The notes below the pieces were generated by a model that saw only the letters and a program-made list of their open reading frames with translations, had not been told where the DNA came from and did no database searches. Made by a program: the position numbers and the translations under genes. From NCBI GenBank assembly GCA_910586555.1, contig CAJUJY010000048.1, forward strand, positions 1-26,708: a stretch of DNA of 26,708 nucleotides. Direction: 5' to 3'. Of the stretch, positions 17,130 through 24,695 are shown piece by piece (the first letter of the stretch is position 1; the number at the start of each line of letters is the position of its first letter). The stretch is from an uncultured Lachnospiraceae bacterium. GTDB lineage: Bacteria > Bacillota > Clostridia > Lachnospirales > Lachnospiraceae.

Positions 17130-18323
17130 TTAGTATTTCTCAACAACTGTTGAGCAGCCCATGCCGCCACCAATACAAAGTGTTGCAAGACCCCTGTTTG
17201 CCCCTGTCTTCTGCATCTCATGGAGAAGTGTAACAAGGATACGGCAGCCTGAAGCGCCTACAGGATGTCCAAGTGCAATAGCACCACCATTTACATTTAA
17301 TTTACTAAGGTCAAATCCAAGATCTTTGCCAACTGCAACAGACTGTGCAGCGAAAGCTTCATTTGCTTCAATAAGATCAAAATCATCAATCTTAAGGCCT
17401 GTCTTTTCAAGTACTTTCCTTGTAGAAGCAACAGGGCCTACACCCATAATTGAAGGATCAACGCCTCCAAGCGCACCTGCTATAAATGTAGCCATTGGTT
17501 TAACACCAAGTTCTTTAGCTTTCTCTTCGCTCATAACAACAACTGCGGCAGCACCATCATTAATACCTGATGCATTACCTGCTGTAACAACGCCGCCTTC
17601 TTTGCCAGAGCAGCACTTTAATTTGCTTAAGCTTTCAGCAGTAGTTCCAGGACGTGGGCCTTCATCTTTATCAAACATTACAGGTTCTTTTGTCTTCCTG
17701 TCAACACCTGTCTGTACAGCAACGATTTCATCATCAAATTTGCCTGCATTAATAGCAGCTTCACATTTCTGCTGGCTCTTTGCAGCAAATTCATCAAGTT
17801 CTTCACGTGTAAGTCCCCACTTCTCTGCAACATTCTCTGCTGTAATCATCATGTGGTACTGGTTAAATGCATCCCATAATGCATCATTAACCATTGTATC
17901 CACTAACTTGCCATTGTTCATACGGTAACCATAGCGGCCCTGCATCATTGCATATGGAGCCATAGACATATTTTCCATACCACCTGCAACAACGATATCA
18001 GCATCTCCTGTCTGTATCATCTGTGCAGCCATGTTCACACAATTAAGTCCTGAACCACAAACAACGTTTACTGTAACTGCTGGGGTTTCAATTGGCAGTC
18101 CTGCTTTAATAGAAGACTGGCGTGCAACGTTCTGTCCAAGGCCAGCCTGTATAACACAGCCCATGTATACATGGTCAACCTTGTCCTTTGGTACACCAGC
18201 TCTTTTAAGAGCTTCTTCAATAACTATAGAGCCTAAAACAGGAGCCGGAGTTTTGCTTAATCCTCCACCCATTTTGCCAATTGCAGTACGGCATGCGCCT
18301 GCTATAACTACTTTTTTTGCCAT
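17130..18323 (-). CDS. thl: Acetyl-CoA C-acetyltransferase (thiolase)
   Basis: The 397-aa biosynthetic thiolase condenses two acetyl-CoA to acetoacetyl-CoA, the first step of butyrate formation. The acylated Cys89 is in VNVVCGSGLN; the C-terminal motifs are NVNGGAIALGHPVGASG (His) and ATLCIGGGMG (second Cys). ATG at 18323 (MAKKVVIAGA) has AAGGAGG upstream; the open frame extends to 18476, but that part matches no thiolase and overlaps the leader. It is the first gene of the butyrate operon. Confidence 0.96.
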   Translation of the reverse strand: MAKKVVIAGACRTAIGKMGGGLSKTPAPVLGSIVIEEALKRAGVPKDKVDHVYMGCVIQAGLGQNVARQSSIKAGLPIETPAVTVNVVCGSGLNCVNMAAQMIQTGDADIVVAGGMENMSMAPYAMMQGRYGYRMNNGKLVDTMVNDALWDAFNQYHMMITAENVAEKWGLTREELDEFAAKSQQKCEAAINAGKFDDEIVAVQTGVDRKTKEPVMFDKDEGPRPGTTAESLSKLKCCSGKEGGVVTAGNASGINDGAAAVVVMSEEKAKELGVKPMATFIAGALGGVDPSIMGVGPVASTRKVLEKTGLKIDDFDLIEANEAFAAQSVAVGKDLGFDLSKLNVNGGAIALGHPVGASGCRILVTLLHEMQKTGANRGLATLCIGGGMGCSTVVEKY

Positions 18324-18486
18324 AATACTAAAATCCTCCTTATAATTGAATTCCGACAGCATAAGTAATCTGTAACCTGTACTTTTCATCCTTCTGGTAC
18401 AGATCCTGGTGTTACTGCCCGTTTTGTGCGCCACTGTAAGCAGCCAGGCTGTAACGTTATTATATACTTTAGGCAATCTTCATAAA
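18324..18486 (-). promoter_or_regulatory. Promoter and structured 5' leader of the butyrate operon
   Basis: TATAAT (18459-18464) with TTTATG 16 nt upstream (18481-18486) gives a start near 18452 and a leader of about 129 nt. On the minus strand the leader can form a closing stem GTTAC/GTAAC around a branched region, and then a second hairpin where CTGTAC/GTACAG competes with ATCTGTA/TACAGAT. Such alternative pairing suggests a regulatory leader, but I recognise no riboswitch class, and there is no terminator before the ribosome binding site. Confidence 0.5.
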
Positions 18487-18502
18487 TATCATATATCAAA
18501 TC

Positions 18503-18527
18503 TTGAAAAATGGCAAGGATTTTTCAA
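18503..18527. promoter_or_regulatory. 9-7-9 inverted repeat upstream of the thl promoter
   Basis: TTGAAAAAT and ATTTTTCAA are perfect inverted copies around 7 nt. The centre is about 63 nt upstream of the predicted thl start, where an activator or repressor could bind. Some AT-rich chance pairing is possible, though the exact 9-bp symmetry is notable. Confidence 0.4.
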
Positions 18528-18604
18528 ATATTCTCTACAAAATTTGGAATTTTTTATTAAAATTTATCAAAAATACACAAAAATGGGAAGTTATGGCAAT
18601 CCGG

Positions 18605-18772
18605 TTATCCTGGATTCTTAAGAAGTTCCTTTTTCTTTATATCAAATCCAGCCTGTGTAATAATACCATTGTCCACAAGTTTTTTATATTCCCTTAACAG
18701 TAAAATTATATCCTGTTCTTTAATCCCGTTATTTTGCAGCTTAATATATTTTTCACTTTCTTCCCTGCACTT
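18605..18772 (-). pseudogene. C-terminal remnant with a SHOCT domain
   Basis: One minus-strand frame reads REESEKYIKLQNNGIKEQ and then LREYKKLVDNGIITQAGFD before IKKKELL and a stop. This is the SHOCT pattern (short C-terminal domain: LxxLxxLxDxGIITxxEFxxKKxxLL). There is no start codon or ribosome binding site for it. Its N-terminal part is missing and the sequence upstream is that of an ABC ATPase in another frame. It looks like the 3' end of a gene left by a deletion or recombination that joined two unrelated genes near 18770. Confidence 0.6.
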
Positions 18773-19002
18773 GCCAATGCCCGTCCGGGATTTTCGTCTA
18801 ATGATACGTTGTCTATAACGATTTTTCCATTATCTTTGGAACACAAATTTGTAATCATCTTTAATGTCGTAGTTTTGCCCACCCCGTTTGTCCCCAATAG
18901 TCCCATGATATTTCCGGGTGCAAGTTCAAAGCATACATTCTGAACGGCAGTTTCCTTTTTGTATGCTTTTCTTAGATTTTTTACACTGATTATTTTCTCC
19001 AT
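18706..19002 (-). pseudogene. Truncated ABC transporter ATPase
   Basis: The first 70-odd codons are an ABC-2/ABCA-type ATPase N-terminus: MEKIISVKNLRKAYKKETAV, FELAPGNIMGLLGTNGVGKT (Walker A) and LDENPGRALA. After that the frame runs into unrelated sequence (KKVKNILSCKITGLKNRI) and stops at 98 aa. Q-loop, signature and Walker B are absent, so it cannot be an active ATPase. GGGAGG precedes the ATG, and the gene overlaps the anti-sigma gene by 13 nt, so it was once part of a sigma/anti-sigma/transporter operon. Confidence 0.8.
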
Positions 19003-19757
19003 TTTTCAATCCTCCCTATAATTCCAAATATTATAATTCCAATTACTTCTCCAAGGGCATTGACTATAAATCCCTGCATATGGAGCGCGTCTTCCCACAT
19101 ATAATCTCCCGTAATTAGTTTTGTGACATAGTTTCCTATGATTACCAGGAACAGGAACAATGCTATGCAGTCCCAAATATTCCATTTTAGGAATGTTCTT
19201 GCAAGCACTGGAAACCAGATGACAAAAAGCCATAACAGCAGGATAGGCACACCATAACGGAAAAGCCAGAATGTCCCTGTTCCAATCAGATAATACCGGG
19301 TAATCTGTATGACAGAAAGCAGTGTAAACGCCCCAATGCTTATTACTGCCATTGCAATAAAGCCTTTATTCTTTTTACAGGTTGAAAGAGTATATATAAA
19401 GGCGTCTGCAAACAAGCAGGAACTTCCAGCAATCAAAGACCATGTAATTCCTTTATTTACCGCCAAATCCACAATCAGACAGACCAGTATTGCAATAAAG
19501 CTAAGACAGCCTAAGCCATATAACAGATACATTTTCTTTGTTTTATTCAAAAATCTTTTTACATCTGAAATCTCTGCCGGTGGCGTTTCCATTTCCAAAT
19601 GACAAGCCATATCGTGATATATCCCACTACATTCTGTACAATGCTCTAAATGGTTATCAATGCTCTTTTTAGAAACATCACTTACCATTCCGTCAACATA
19701 TAGAGGAAGTAAATCTCTGACAATCTCACAAGCTAATTTTTTTTCCCTTAGTTCCAT
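18990..19757 (-). CDS. Membrane anti-sigma factor with N-terminal zinc finger
   Basis: The 255-aa protein has an N-terminal zf-HC2-like zinc-binding segment: Cys10 in LACEIVRDLLPLYVDGMVS, then His36-Cys40-Cys43 in NHLEHCTEC. About six membrane helices follow from residue 75. Such proteins hold an ECF sigma factor inactive at the membrane and release it upon a signal. The start overlaps the end of the sigma factor gene by 10 nt, and the product should be the partner of that sigma factor. The downstream ABC gene is broken. Confidence 0.85.
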   Translation of the reverse strand: MELREKKLACEIVRDLLPLYVDGMVSDVSKKSIDNHLEHCTECSGIYHDMACHLEMETPPAEISDVKRFLNKTKKMYLLYGLGCLSFIAILVCLIVDLAVNKGITWSLIAGSSCLFADAFIYTLSTCKKNKGFIAMAVISIGAFTLLSVIQITRYYLIGTGTFWLFRYGVPILLLWLFVIWFPVLARTFLKWNIWDCIALFLFLVIIGNYVTKLITGDYMWEDALHMQGFIVNALGEVIGIIIFGIIGRIEKWRK

Positions 19758-20239
19758 TCTCTCATTCCTTTCATTATTTTCTGTTTTCCCCGGTAATAAG
19801 TTACCCTCGCCCAGTTTTCCGTTTTTCCCAAAATAGCCGCAATTTCAGAAAATTGTAGTTCTCCTGCTAATCGTAAATACATGACTTCTCTTGTTACATC
19901 ATCAAGGTTGTGCATTAGGCGGAAAATTTCTATTTTTTCTAAATTGTCAAGGCTTTTACTTTCAACATTTTCTGTGGAAGGTACGCAATCGTCCAGTGGG
20001 GCGGTTTTGTGCCTGCTTCTTTTTTCCAGTTCTTTGTACCATATTTTTTTTGCAATACCGCATAGCCAGACGGAAATTTTACAATCTCCCCTAAACTTGT
20101 CAATCCCCTTAATTGCTTGAAAGAATGTTTCCTGCGTCAGTTCCTCGGCAAGTCCGCTGTCCTGCGTTAAGCCGCATAGATATTTATATATCATGGCGGC
20201 GTTTTCACGATATATTTCATCAATTTTTTCTTTATCCAT
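19748..20239 (-). CDS. ECF-family RNA polymerase sigma factor
   Basis: This 163-aa sigma factor has region 2 at about residues 8-75 (ENAAMIYKYLCGLTQDSGLAEELTQETF is the start of it; the -10 contacting part includes FRGDCKISVWLCGIA) and region 4 at about 108-158 (REVMYLRLAGELQFSEIAAI and then GKTENWARVTYYRGKQKI). GAGGTG lies upstream of the ATG. It is coupled to the anti-sigma gene by overlap. The leader carries an ECF-like promoter, suggesting autoregulation. Confidence 0.9.
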   Translation of the reverse strand: MDKEKIDEIYRENAAMIYKYLCGLTQDSGLAEELTQETFFQAIKGIDKFRGDCKISVWLCGIAKKIWYKELEKRSRHKTAPLDDCVPSTENVESKSLDNLEKIEIFRLMHNLDDVTREVMYLRLAGELQFSEIAAILGKTENWARVTYYRGKQKIMKGMREWN

Positions 20240-20255
20240 ATCAGCACCTCATATT

Positions 20256-20285
20256 GTTAGTTCCTTTTAAGTGCGGTTTGTTACA
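20256..20285 (-). promoter_or_regulatory. Putative ECF-type promoter of the sigma factor gene
   Basis: On the minus strand TGTAAC (20280-20285) is followed after 15 nt by GGAACTAAC (20256-20264), shortly before the sigma factor gene. TGTAAC resembles the AAC-containing -35 boxes used by ECF sigma factors, and no good housekeeping promoter is seen closer by. Autoregulation is inferred from this. Confidence 0.4.
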
Positions 20286-20438
20286 AATTATTTTAAAATT
20301 TTTTCACAGAAAAAACTATTATTTTTATAAAATTTCTTAACTAAATGACATTGTATTGTAGCGGGAACGCGCCTGCTACAGAAAATTATATACAATTAAA
20401 AATTTATGAAACAGCCATGCTTGTCCTCTAATTAAAGA

Positions 20439-20468
20439 TTGACGCATATAAGTAAAACATGGTATTTT
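20439..20468 (+). promoter_or_regulatory. Promoter of the CoA-transferase gene
   Basis: TTGACG (20439-20444) and TATTTT (20463-20468) stand 18 nt apart, with TG just before the -10 hexamer. Transcription would start near 20475 and give a leader of about 70 nt before the ATG at 20546. The rest of the 306-nt gap (20240-20545) is AT-rich with no other gene. Confidence 0.6.
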
Positions 20469-20545
20469 ATATATAAGTTTATCTTAGGATAAGCATGTTA
20501 ATCAGGCAGATACCACATAGAAGTGGCATATTAAGGAGGTTAATT

Positions 20546-21889
20546 ATGGATTACAATGAAATGTATTCACAAAAACTTGTAACAGCAGATGAAGCTGTAA
20601 AGGTTATTAATTCTGGTGACTGGGTTGATTACGGCTGGTGCGTAGGTACTCCCGTAGCCCTTGATGCTGCACTTGCAAAACGTCTTCCAGAACTTAATGA
20701 TGTAAAAATAAGGGGAGGCATACTCTGCCATGTACCAGAAATTTATAAGATTGATAACCCGGCAGAGCATTTTACATGGAATTCATGGCATATGGGCGGC
20801 ATTGAAAGAAAAGCCATTGCACAGGGATTTTCTTACTATGGGGCTATCCGTTACAGTGAACTTCCAAGGTATTACCGCGAAATAGATACACCGCCACGTG
20901 TAGCAATGTTCCAGGTTGCACCTATGGACAGCCATGGCTTCTTTAACTTTGGCCCTAGTGCTTCACATATGCAGGCATGTTGTGAAGTTGCAGATATTAT
21001 AATTGTTGAAGTAAACCAGAATATGCCAAGATGCCTTGGAGGTTTTGGTGAAAGTGTACATATAAATGATGTAACAATGATTGTTGAGGGGGACAACCCT
21101 GCAATAGATGAACTTGGCGGCGGTGGTGCAACTACAGCAACTGATGAGGCTGTTGCAAAATACATTGTAAATGAAATACCTGATGGCGCATGTTTGCAGC
21201 TTGGCATTGGAGGCATGCCAAATGCAGTAGGTTCACTTATTGCAAAATCTGATTTAAAAGACCTTGGTGTGCACACAGAAATGTATGTTGATGCATTTGT
21301 TGACATTGCAAAAGCAGGAAAAATTACAGGCGCAAGAAAAGGACTGGATAAAGGACGCCAGGTATACGCATTTGCTGCTGGCACAAAGAAACTTTATGAC
21401 TATGTTAATGATAACCCAGAGTGCATGAGTGCACCTGTCAGCTATACAAATGATATACGTGCCATTTCTTCACATAATAACTTTATGTCTATAAACAATG
21501 CTGTAGATATAGACCTTTATGGACAGGTTAATGCAGAATCAGCAGGCACAAAACAAATAAGCGGCGCTGGCGGGCAGCTTGATTTTGTACTTGGTGCATA
21601 TCTCTCAAATGGCGGCAAAAGTTTTATCTGCATGTCTTCAACATTTACAACAAAAGATGGCACAGTACAGTCACGTATAAGGCCTACATTAAATAATGGT
21701 TCAATCGTTACAGATACACGTGCTAATGTACACTATTTTGTTACAGAATACGGAATAGTAAACTTAAAAGGCCTTTCATCATGGCAGAAAGCAGAAGCAA
21801 TTATATCTGTAGCACACCCTGATTTCAGGGACAGCCTTATAGCAGAAGCAGAAAAACTTAAAATCTGGAAAAACAGCAATAAACGTTAA
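20546..21889 (+). CDS. but: Butyryl-CoA:acetate CoA-transferase
   Basis: The 447-aa enzyme moves CoA from butyryl-CoA to acetate, releasing butyrate and acetyl-CoA, the last step of the pathway encoded at 12141-18323. It contains the motifs used to recognise gut but genes: EHFTWNSWHM near residues 74-83 and AFVDIAKAGK near 250-259. The likely catalytic glutamate is Glu245 in HTEMYVDAF, next to the glycine-rich LGIGGMPNAVG segment. ATG at 20546 has AAGGAGGT at perfect spacing; the open frame extends upstream to 20495 without support. It has its own promoter and is separated from the butyrate operon by the sigma factor region. Confidence 0.95.
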   Translation: MDYNEMYSQKLVTADEAVKVINSGDWVDYGWCVGTPVALDAALAKRLPELNDVKIRGGILCHVPEIYKIDNPAEHFTWNSWHMGGIERKAIAQGFSYYGAIRYSELPRYYREIDTPPRVAMFQVAPMDSHGFFNFGPSASHMQACCEVADIIIVEVNQNMPRCLGGFGESVHINDVTMIVEGDNPAIDELGGGGATTATDEAVAKYIVNEIPDGACLQLGIGGMPNAVGSLIAKSDLKDLGVHTEMYVDAFVDIAKAGKITGARKGLDKGRQVYAFAAGTKKLYDYVNDNPECMSAPVSYTNDIRAISSHNNFMSINNAVDIDLYGQVNAESAGTKQISGAGGQLDFVLGAYLSNGGKSFICMSSTFTTKDGTVQSRIRPTLNNGSIVTDTRANVHYFVTEYGIVNLKGLSSWQKAEAIISVAHPDFRDSLIAEAEKLKIWKNSNKR

Positions 21890-21933
21890 TTTTTAACAAA
21901 TATAATAACATAAAATACCAGATTCCAATATAC

Positions 21934-21985
21934 GGCCTGCCACCAGAAATAGCTGTTGGCAGGTTATTTTGTAAACTGGCAGGCC
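21934..21985 (+). terminator. Terminator after but with an alternative longer stem
   Basis: CCTGCCA (21936-21942) pairs with TGGCAGG (21957-21963), followed by TTATTTT, a plausible terminator 46 nt after the stop. The same arm, read as GGCCTGCCA (21934-21942), also pairs perfectly over 9 bp with TGGCAGGCC (21977-21985), and CTGGC/GCCAG can form a third small stem nearby. The structures exclude each other. Confidence 0.55.
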
Positions 21986-22134
21986 GCCAGTGCATGCTTA
22001 CAGCAATTCTTGCTTACAATAATTCTTAATTGCAGCAATTTTTAATTACTTATAACCAGAAACTGCCTGAAATACGGATTGTAAATATCCGCTTAACATC
22101 TTTAAAACAGGATACAGAAAGGAATATAAAAATA

Positions 22135-22593
22135 ATGGAGAATTATAAAATAACCAGAATACATGAACATAAAAAATTAAAAGATGCTGCTGCAAACTGG
22201 TTTCATAAAAAATGGGGTATTCCATTAAATGCATACCAGGAAAGCATTGAAGAATCTATAAAAAATGAAACTGCTGTCCCACAATGGTATATAGCAGTTT
22301 CAGATGATAAAATTATAGGAGGGCTTGGCATAATAGAAAATGATTTCCACAATAGAAAAGATTTAACACCAAATATATGTGCCCTGTATGTAGAAGAAGA
22401 TTTCCGCTGTAATGGAATTGCAGGCAGACTGTTAAACACTGCCTGTAAAGATATGCAGGAAAAAGGCATTAATACACTTTACCTTGTTACAGACCATACA
22501 TCATTTTATGAACGGTATGGATGGGAGTTTTTATGCATGGTACAATGTGATGGTGAAACAGAAATGTCCAGAATGTATATACATAAAATATAA
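22135..22593 (+). CDS. GNAT family N-acetyltransferase
   Basis: The 152-aa protein has the GNAT fold: central strands ending in ICALYVEEDFRCNGIAGRLL, where the RxxGIA segment is the acetyl-CoA pyrophosphate loop, followed by INTLYLVTDHTSFYERYGW, typical of the C-terminal half. ATG at 22135 (MENYKITRIH) with AAGGA upstream is preferred; the frame is open from 22030, but those 35 residues are low in family similarity. It converges with the DUF2828 gene. The substrate is unknown; related proteins modify small molecules or protein N-termini. Confidence 0.85.
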   Translation: MENYKITRIHEHKKLKDAAANWFHKKWGIPLNAYQESIEESIKNETAVPQWYIAVSDDKIIGGLGIIENDFHNRKDLTPNICALYVEEDFRCNGIAGRLLNTACKDMQEKGINTLYLVTDHTSFYERYGWEFLCMVQCDGETEMSRMYIHKI

Positions 22594-22636
22594 CGTCCAT
22601 TTTATAATTTTATACATTCCTCATGCACAAAATACT

Positions 22637-24211
22637 TTATAACCCTTCCATTGCTGCCCCTACTGGTACATACCTTTCACTGTTTAACTGCTCTTTAAGA
22701 CATTCATATGGATCAAGTTTCCCGCTAAGAACCATCTTACATACATTAACAGAGAAACCACTTACAAGCCCTACGCCAAGCTTATTTTTCTGTACAGGTA
22801 TAACACCCGTCCTGCTGTTGCAGTTCCAGAACACAAGCTTTGGAAGCTTATAACCATGTGCTTTAAAGTCCCTATGTATATTGTTAAAAAGTGGTTCCAT
22901 ATTTTTACATGTGACTGCATTGTCAAATTCCATATCAGATATTATAAGTATTGTACCTGGAAGCTCTTCCTGTGAAAGATGGTTCTTTACTGCTGTTTCC
23001 AGCACCAGGTCAAATGTTGACTTTATATTTGTATTTGTGCAGTCATCATGTGAAAATGCCAGTTCAAGCTTTTCTTTTAGTGATTTGCATTTACTTAAAT
23101 CCACATATTCCGGCCTGCCTGAAAATGTAATAAACTTATCTTTATAAGGCCCGTTAAGCCTTTCCGCAAAGTATATTCCTAGTGCATTAGACACATGCAG
23201 CGCTGTAAGCATGCCATCTCCTACACTACAAGTCATGCTTCCTGAACCATCAACAACACAAAGTACATTTTCTGCACCTTTTACAGTATTATCAAGGTTT
23301 TTCCAGAGCTGTTCCAAAGCCTCGTCATACCCGCCAACAACAAAATTCCACCTTGACTGCATTATAGTATATGAACATACTATATCATGCGGCATAAGTG
23401 TTCCTGCATTAATCTTTTTCACACCTTTTACAAGGCTTTCAAGATATTCCTTTCTGCGCTTTTCATCATGTTTTATAAATGCATTGCGGTAAACAATGTT
23501 AGCCTTAGATGGCACATGTTCATATACAATATCCTGCCAGCGCCCTGAACTTGCAAATACTTCTGTAACCTGTAAATATCCCCTTAACCCTGCAAGCACC
23601 TGGCGGTATTCCTTTGCAGTGATGCCAAGGTATTTTGCAATTTTTTTAGCATTATTTTTAGTACTGGAATTTGATGAATTAATGCTTGGAAGCCATTTAG
23701 CACAGAGTGAAACTGGTTTTTTAACAATTACTGCTTCCCTGTCTGTTTCAAGATGTTCTTCAATAAATTTTAATACAGAAAGCATTGCTTCCGTATCTGT
23801 ATCAAGCTGTTTCTTAATAAATGCCAGCACATTTTCCTCTAAAGGGGTATCTAAAAGACATAATAAATCATCAAAGCGCCCATACTCTGCAACAAGTGGC
23901 ACAAGCCTTTCTGCCATCTGCTGTGCGCTTGCTGCCAGATAAGAAAAAATAATGCGGAAAGAACGCCTCTCACCAAGACCTCCCCTTATATCCCTTAAAA
24001 AGAAAAGCCATTTAACTGCAAGTACTTTATCCTCATAATATGCTTTTACAAATCTTTTAATAATTTCCTCTTCACTTTCATTACGCAGTGAAGAAACAGC
24101 AAAATTTAAATCAACAAGTGCCTTTCCTGTTGTTGCATAACCTAATGCCCCATTTTCTGTAACTGCCTTGCGTTTAAGCAGCACATCTTCAAGACTATCC
24201 ATAAAACCCAT
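22637..24211 (-). CDS. DUF2828 protein: TROVE/Ro60-like repeats with vWA domain
   Basis: The 524-aa protein belongs by its motifs to the DUF2828 family, which I regard as related in architecture to TROVE/Ro60: an alpha-helical repeat half followed by a von Willebrand A domain. Typical segments are TENGALGYATTGKALVDLNF (residues 18-37), LFFLRDIRGGLGERR, LVAEYGRFDDLL, SLCAKWLPSINSSNSST and VPSKANIVYRNAFIKHDEKR. The vWA domain keeps a full MIDAS: DGSGS (Asp321, Ser323, Ser325), Thr near 392 (DDCTNTN) and Asp426 (ISDMEFD). GGAGG precedes the ATG. Ro60 proteins bind Y RNAs and misfolded RNAs as a ring. The gene follows an array of four small RNAs by 37 nt on the same strand, so an RNA-binding role is the natural inference. 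No terminator is evident after it. Confidence 0.85.
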   Translation of the reverse strand: MGFMDSLEDVLLKRKAVTENGALGYATTGKALVDLNFAVSSLRNESEEEIIKRFVKAYYEDKVLAVKWLFFLRDIRGGLGERRSFRIIFSYLAASAQQMAERLVPLVAEYGRFDDLLCLLDTPLEENVLAFIKKQLDTDTEAMLSVLKFIEEHLETDREAVIVKKPVSLCAKWLPSINSSNSSTKNNAKKIAKYLGITAKEYRQVLAGLRGYLQVTEVFASSGRWQDIVYEHVPSKANIVYRNAFIKHDEKRRKEYLESLVKGVKKINAGTLMPHDIVCSYTIMQSRWNFVVGGYDEALEQLWKNLDNTVKGAENVLCVVDGSGSMTCSVGDGMLTALHVSNALGIYFAERLNGPYKDKFITFSGRPEYVDLSKCKSLKEKLELAFSHDDCTNTNIKSTFDLVLETAVKNHLSQEELPGTILIISDMEFDNAVTCKNMEPLFNNIHRDFKAHGYKLPKLVFWNCNSRTGVIPVQKNKLGVGLVSGFSVNVCKMVLSGKLDPYECLKEQLNSERYVPVGAAMEGL

Positions 24212-24248
24212 AATAATCCTCCATTCCTGCCATAAACCTTAAAATTAA

Positions 24249-24374
24249 TGGAAGGGGTGTGAATCGAACACACAAATACATATCCCTTTGACCAGATAGA
24301 ATAAATTGCTGTAAATGGCTTTGGCAAACCATTATATAATCTTATATGCGCCTTTACCATTTGGCTACCCTTCC
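24249..24374 (-). ncRNA. tRNA-like Y-type RNA, copy 4 (cloverleaf without anticodon arm)
   Basis: Read on the minus strand this 126-nt element has a perfect 7-bp acceptor stem (24368-24374 with 24250-24256), TA at positions 8-9, a 3-bp D stem GCC/GGC with a 10-nt GG-containing loop, and a 5-bp T stem (24257-24261 with 24269-24273) with loop TTCGATT. The anticodon arm and variable loop are replaced by 76 nt, closed by CATAT/ATATG and holding an 8-bp hairpin with loop GCCA (24314-24333) followed by TACAGCAA. No CCA is encoded; the discriminator would be A. Thirty-seven nt separate it from the DUF2828 start codon. Confidence 0.75.
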
Positions 24375-24380
24375 ATTAAA

Positions 24381-24536
24381 CTCCTGCCAGGACAGGATTT
24401 GAACCTGTGACACCCTTTTTATCCTGCGATACCCCTTATGCGGAATATCCCCCAGGGGGAAAATGCTTTTGCTGTAAAAGGCTTTATCAAGCCTTGTTTT
24501 AGTGGTGCTCTGCCATCTGAGCTACCATGGCAGGAG
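24381..24536 (-). ncRNA. tRNA-like Y-type RNA, copy 3 (long bulged acceptor, D and T arms)
   Basis: The ends pair as a 9-bp helix (24528-24536 with 24381-24389), then a bulged U (24527), then GG/CC, giving an extended acceptor-like stem. TA and a perfect tRNA D arm follow (GCTC/GAGC, 24507-24522, loop with GG), and a 5-bp T arm with loop TTCAAAT (24392-24408). In place of the anticodon arm are 98 nt with a 7-bp hairpin, loop GATA (24478-24495), followed by TTACAGCAA, and a further CCCCC/GGGGG palindrome. Only 6 nt separate it from copy 4, as in tRNA operons. Confidence 0.72.
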
Positions 24537-24576
24537 TCTGGCAAGGTACTAAACACACAGGCAGATACCGCCACAA

Positions 24577-24675
24577 ATAGTACATAATTAATACAAGATA
24601 AACAATTAACAGTTGCTTCTTTAAAGAGTTATTTGCTGTATGCAGTTTTGGCAAACTGCGCTTATATGTACTATT
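24577..24675 (-). ncRNA. Linear Y-type RNA, copy 2
   Basis: This 99-nt element is closed by a perfect 11-bp helix between its ends (24665-24675 with 24577-24587) and has no D or T arm. Inside are the 7-bp hairpin GCAGTTT-GCCA-AAACTGC (24642-24659) and ATACAGCAA, the same module as in the tRNA-like copies, then an AT-rich loop. Base-paired ends, internal loop and a length near 100 nt are the features of classical Y RNAs. The 20-nt hairpin sequence is identical to that in copy 1. Confidence 0.65.
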
Positions 24676-24695
24676 ATATGGTAAATCATTAAAGC

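Noticed and set aside
18405..18450. Cobalamin riboswitch suggested by a GCCACTG string
   Set aside because: The string is on the strand opposite to thl, and the rest of the B12 element is not present.
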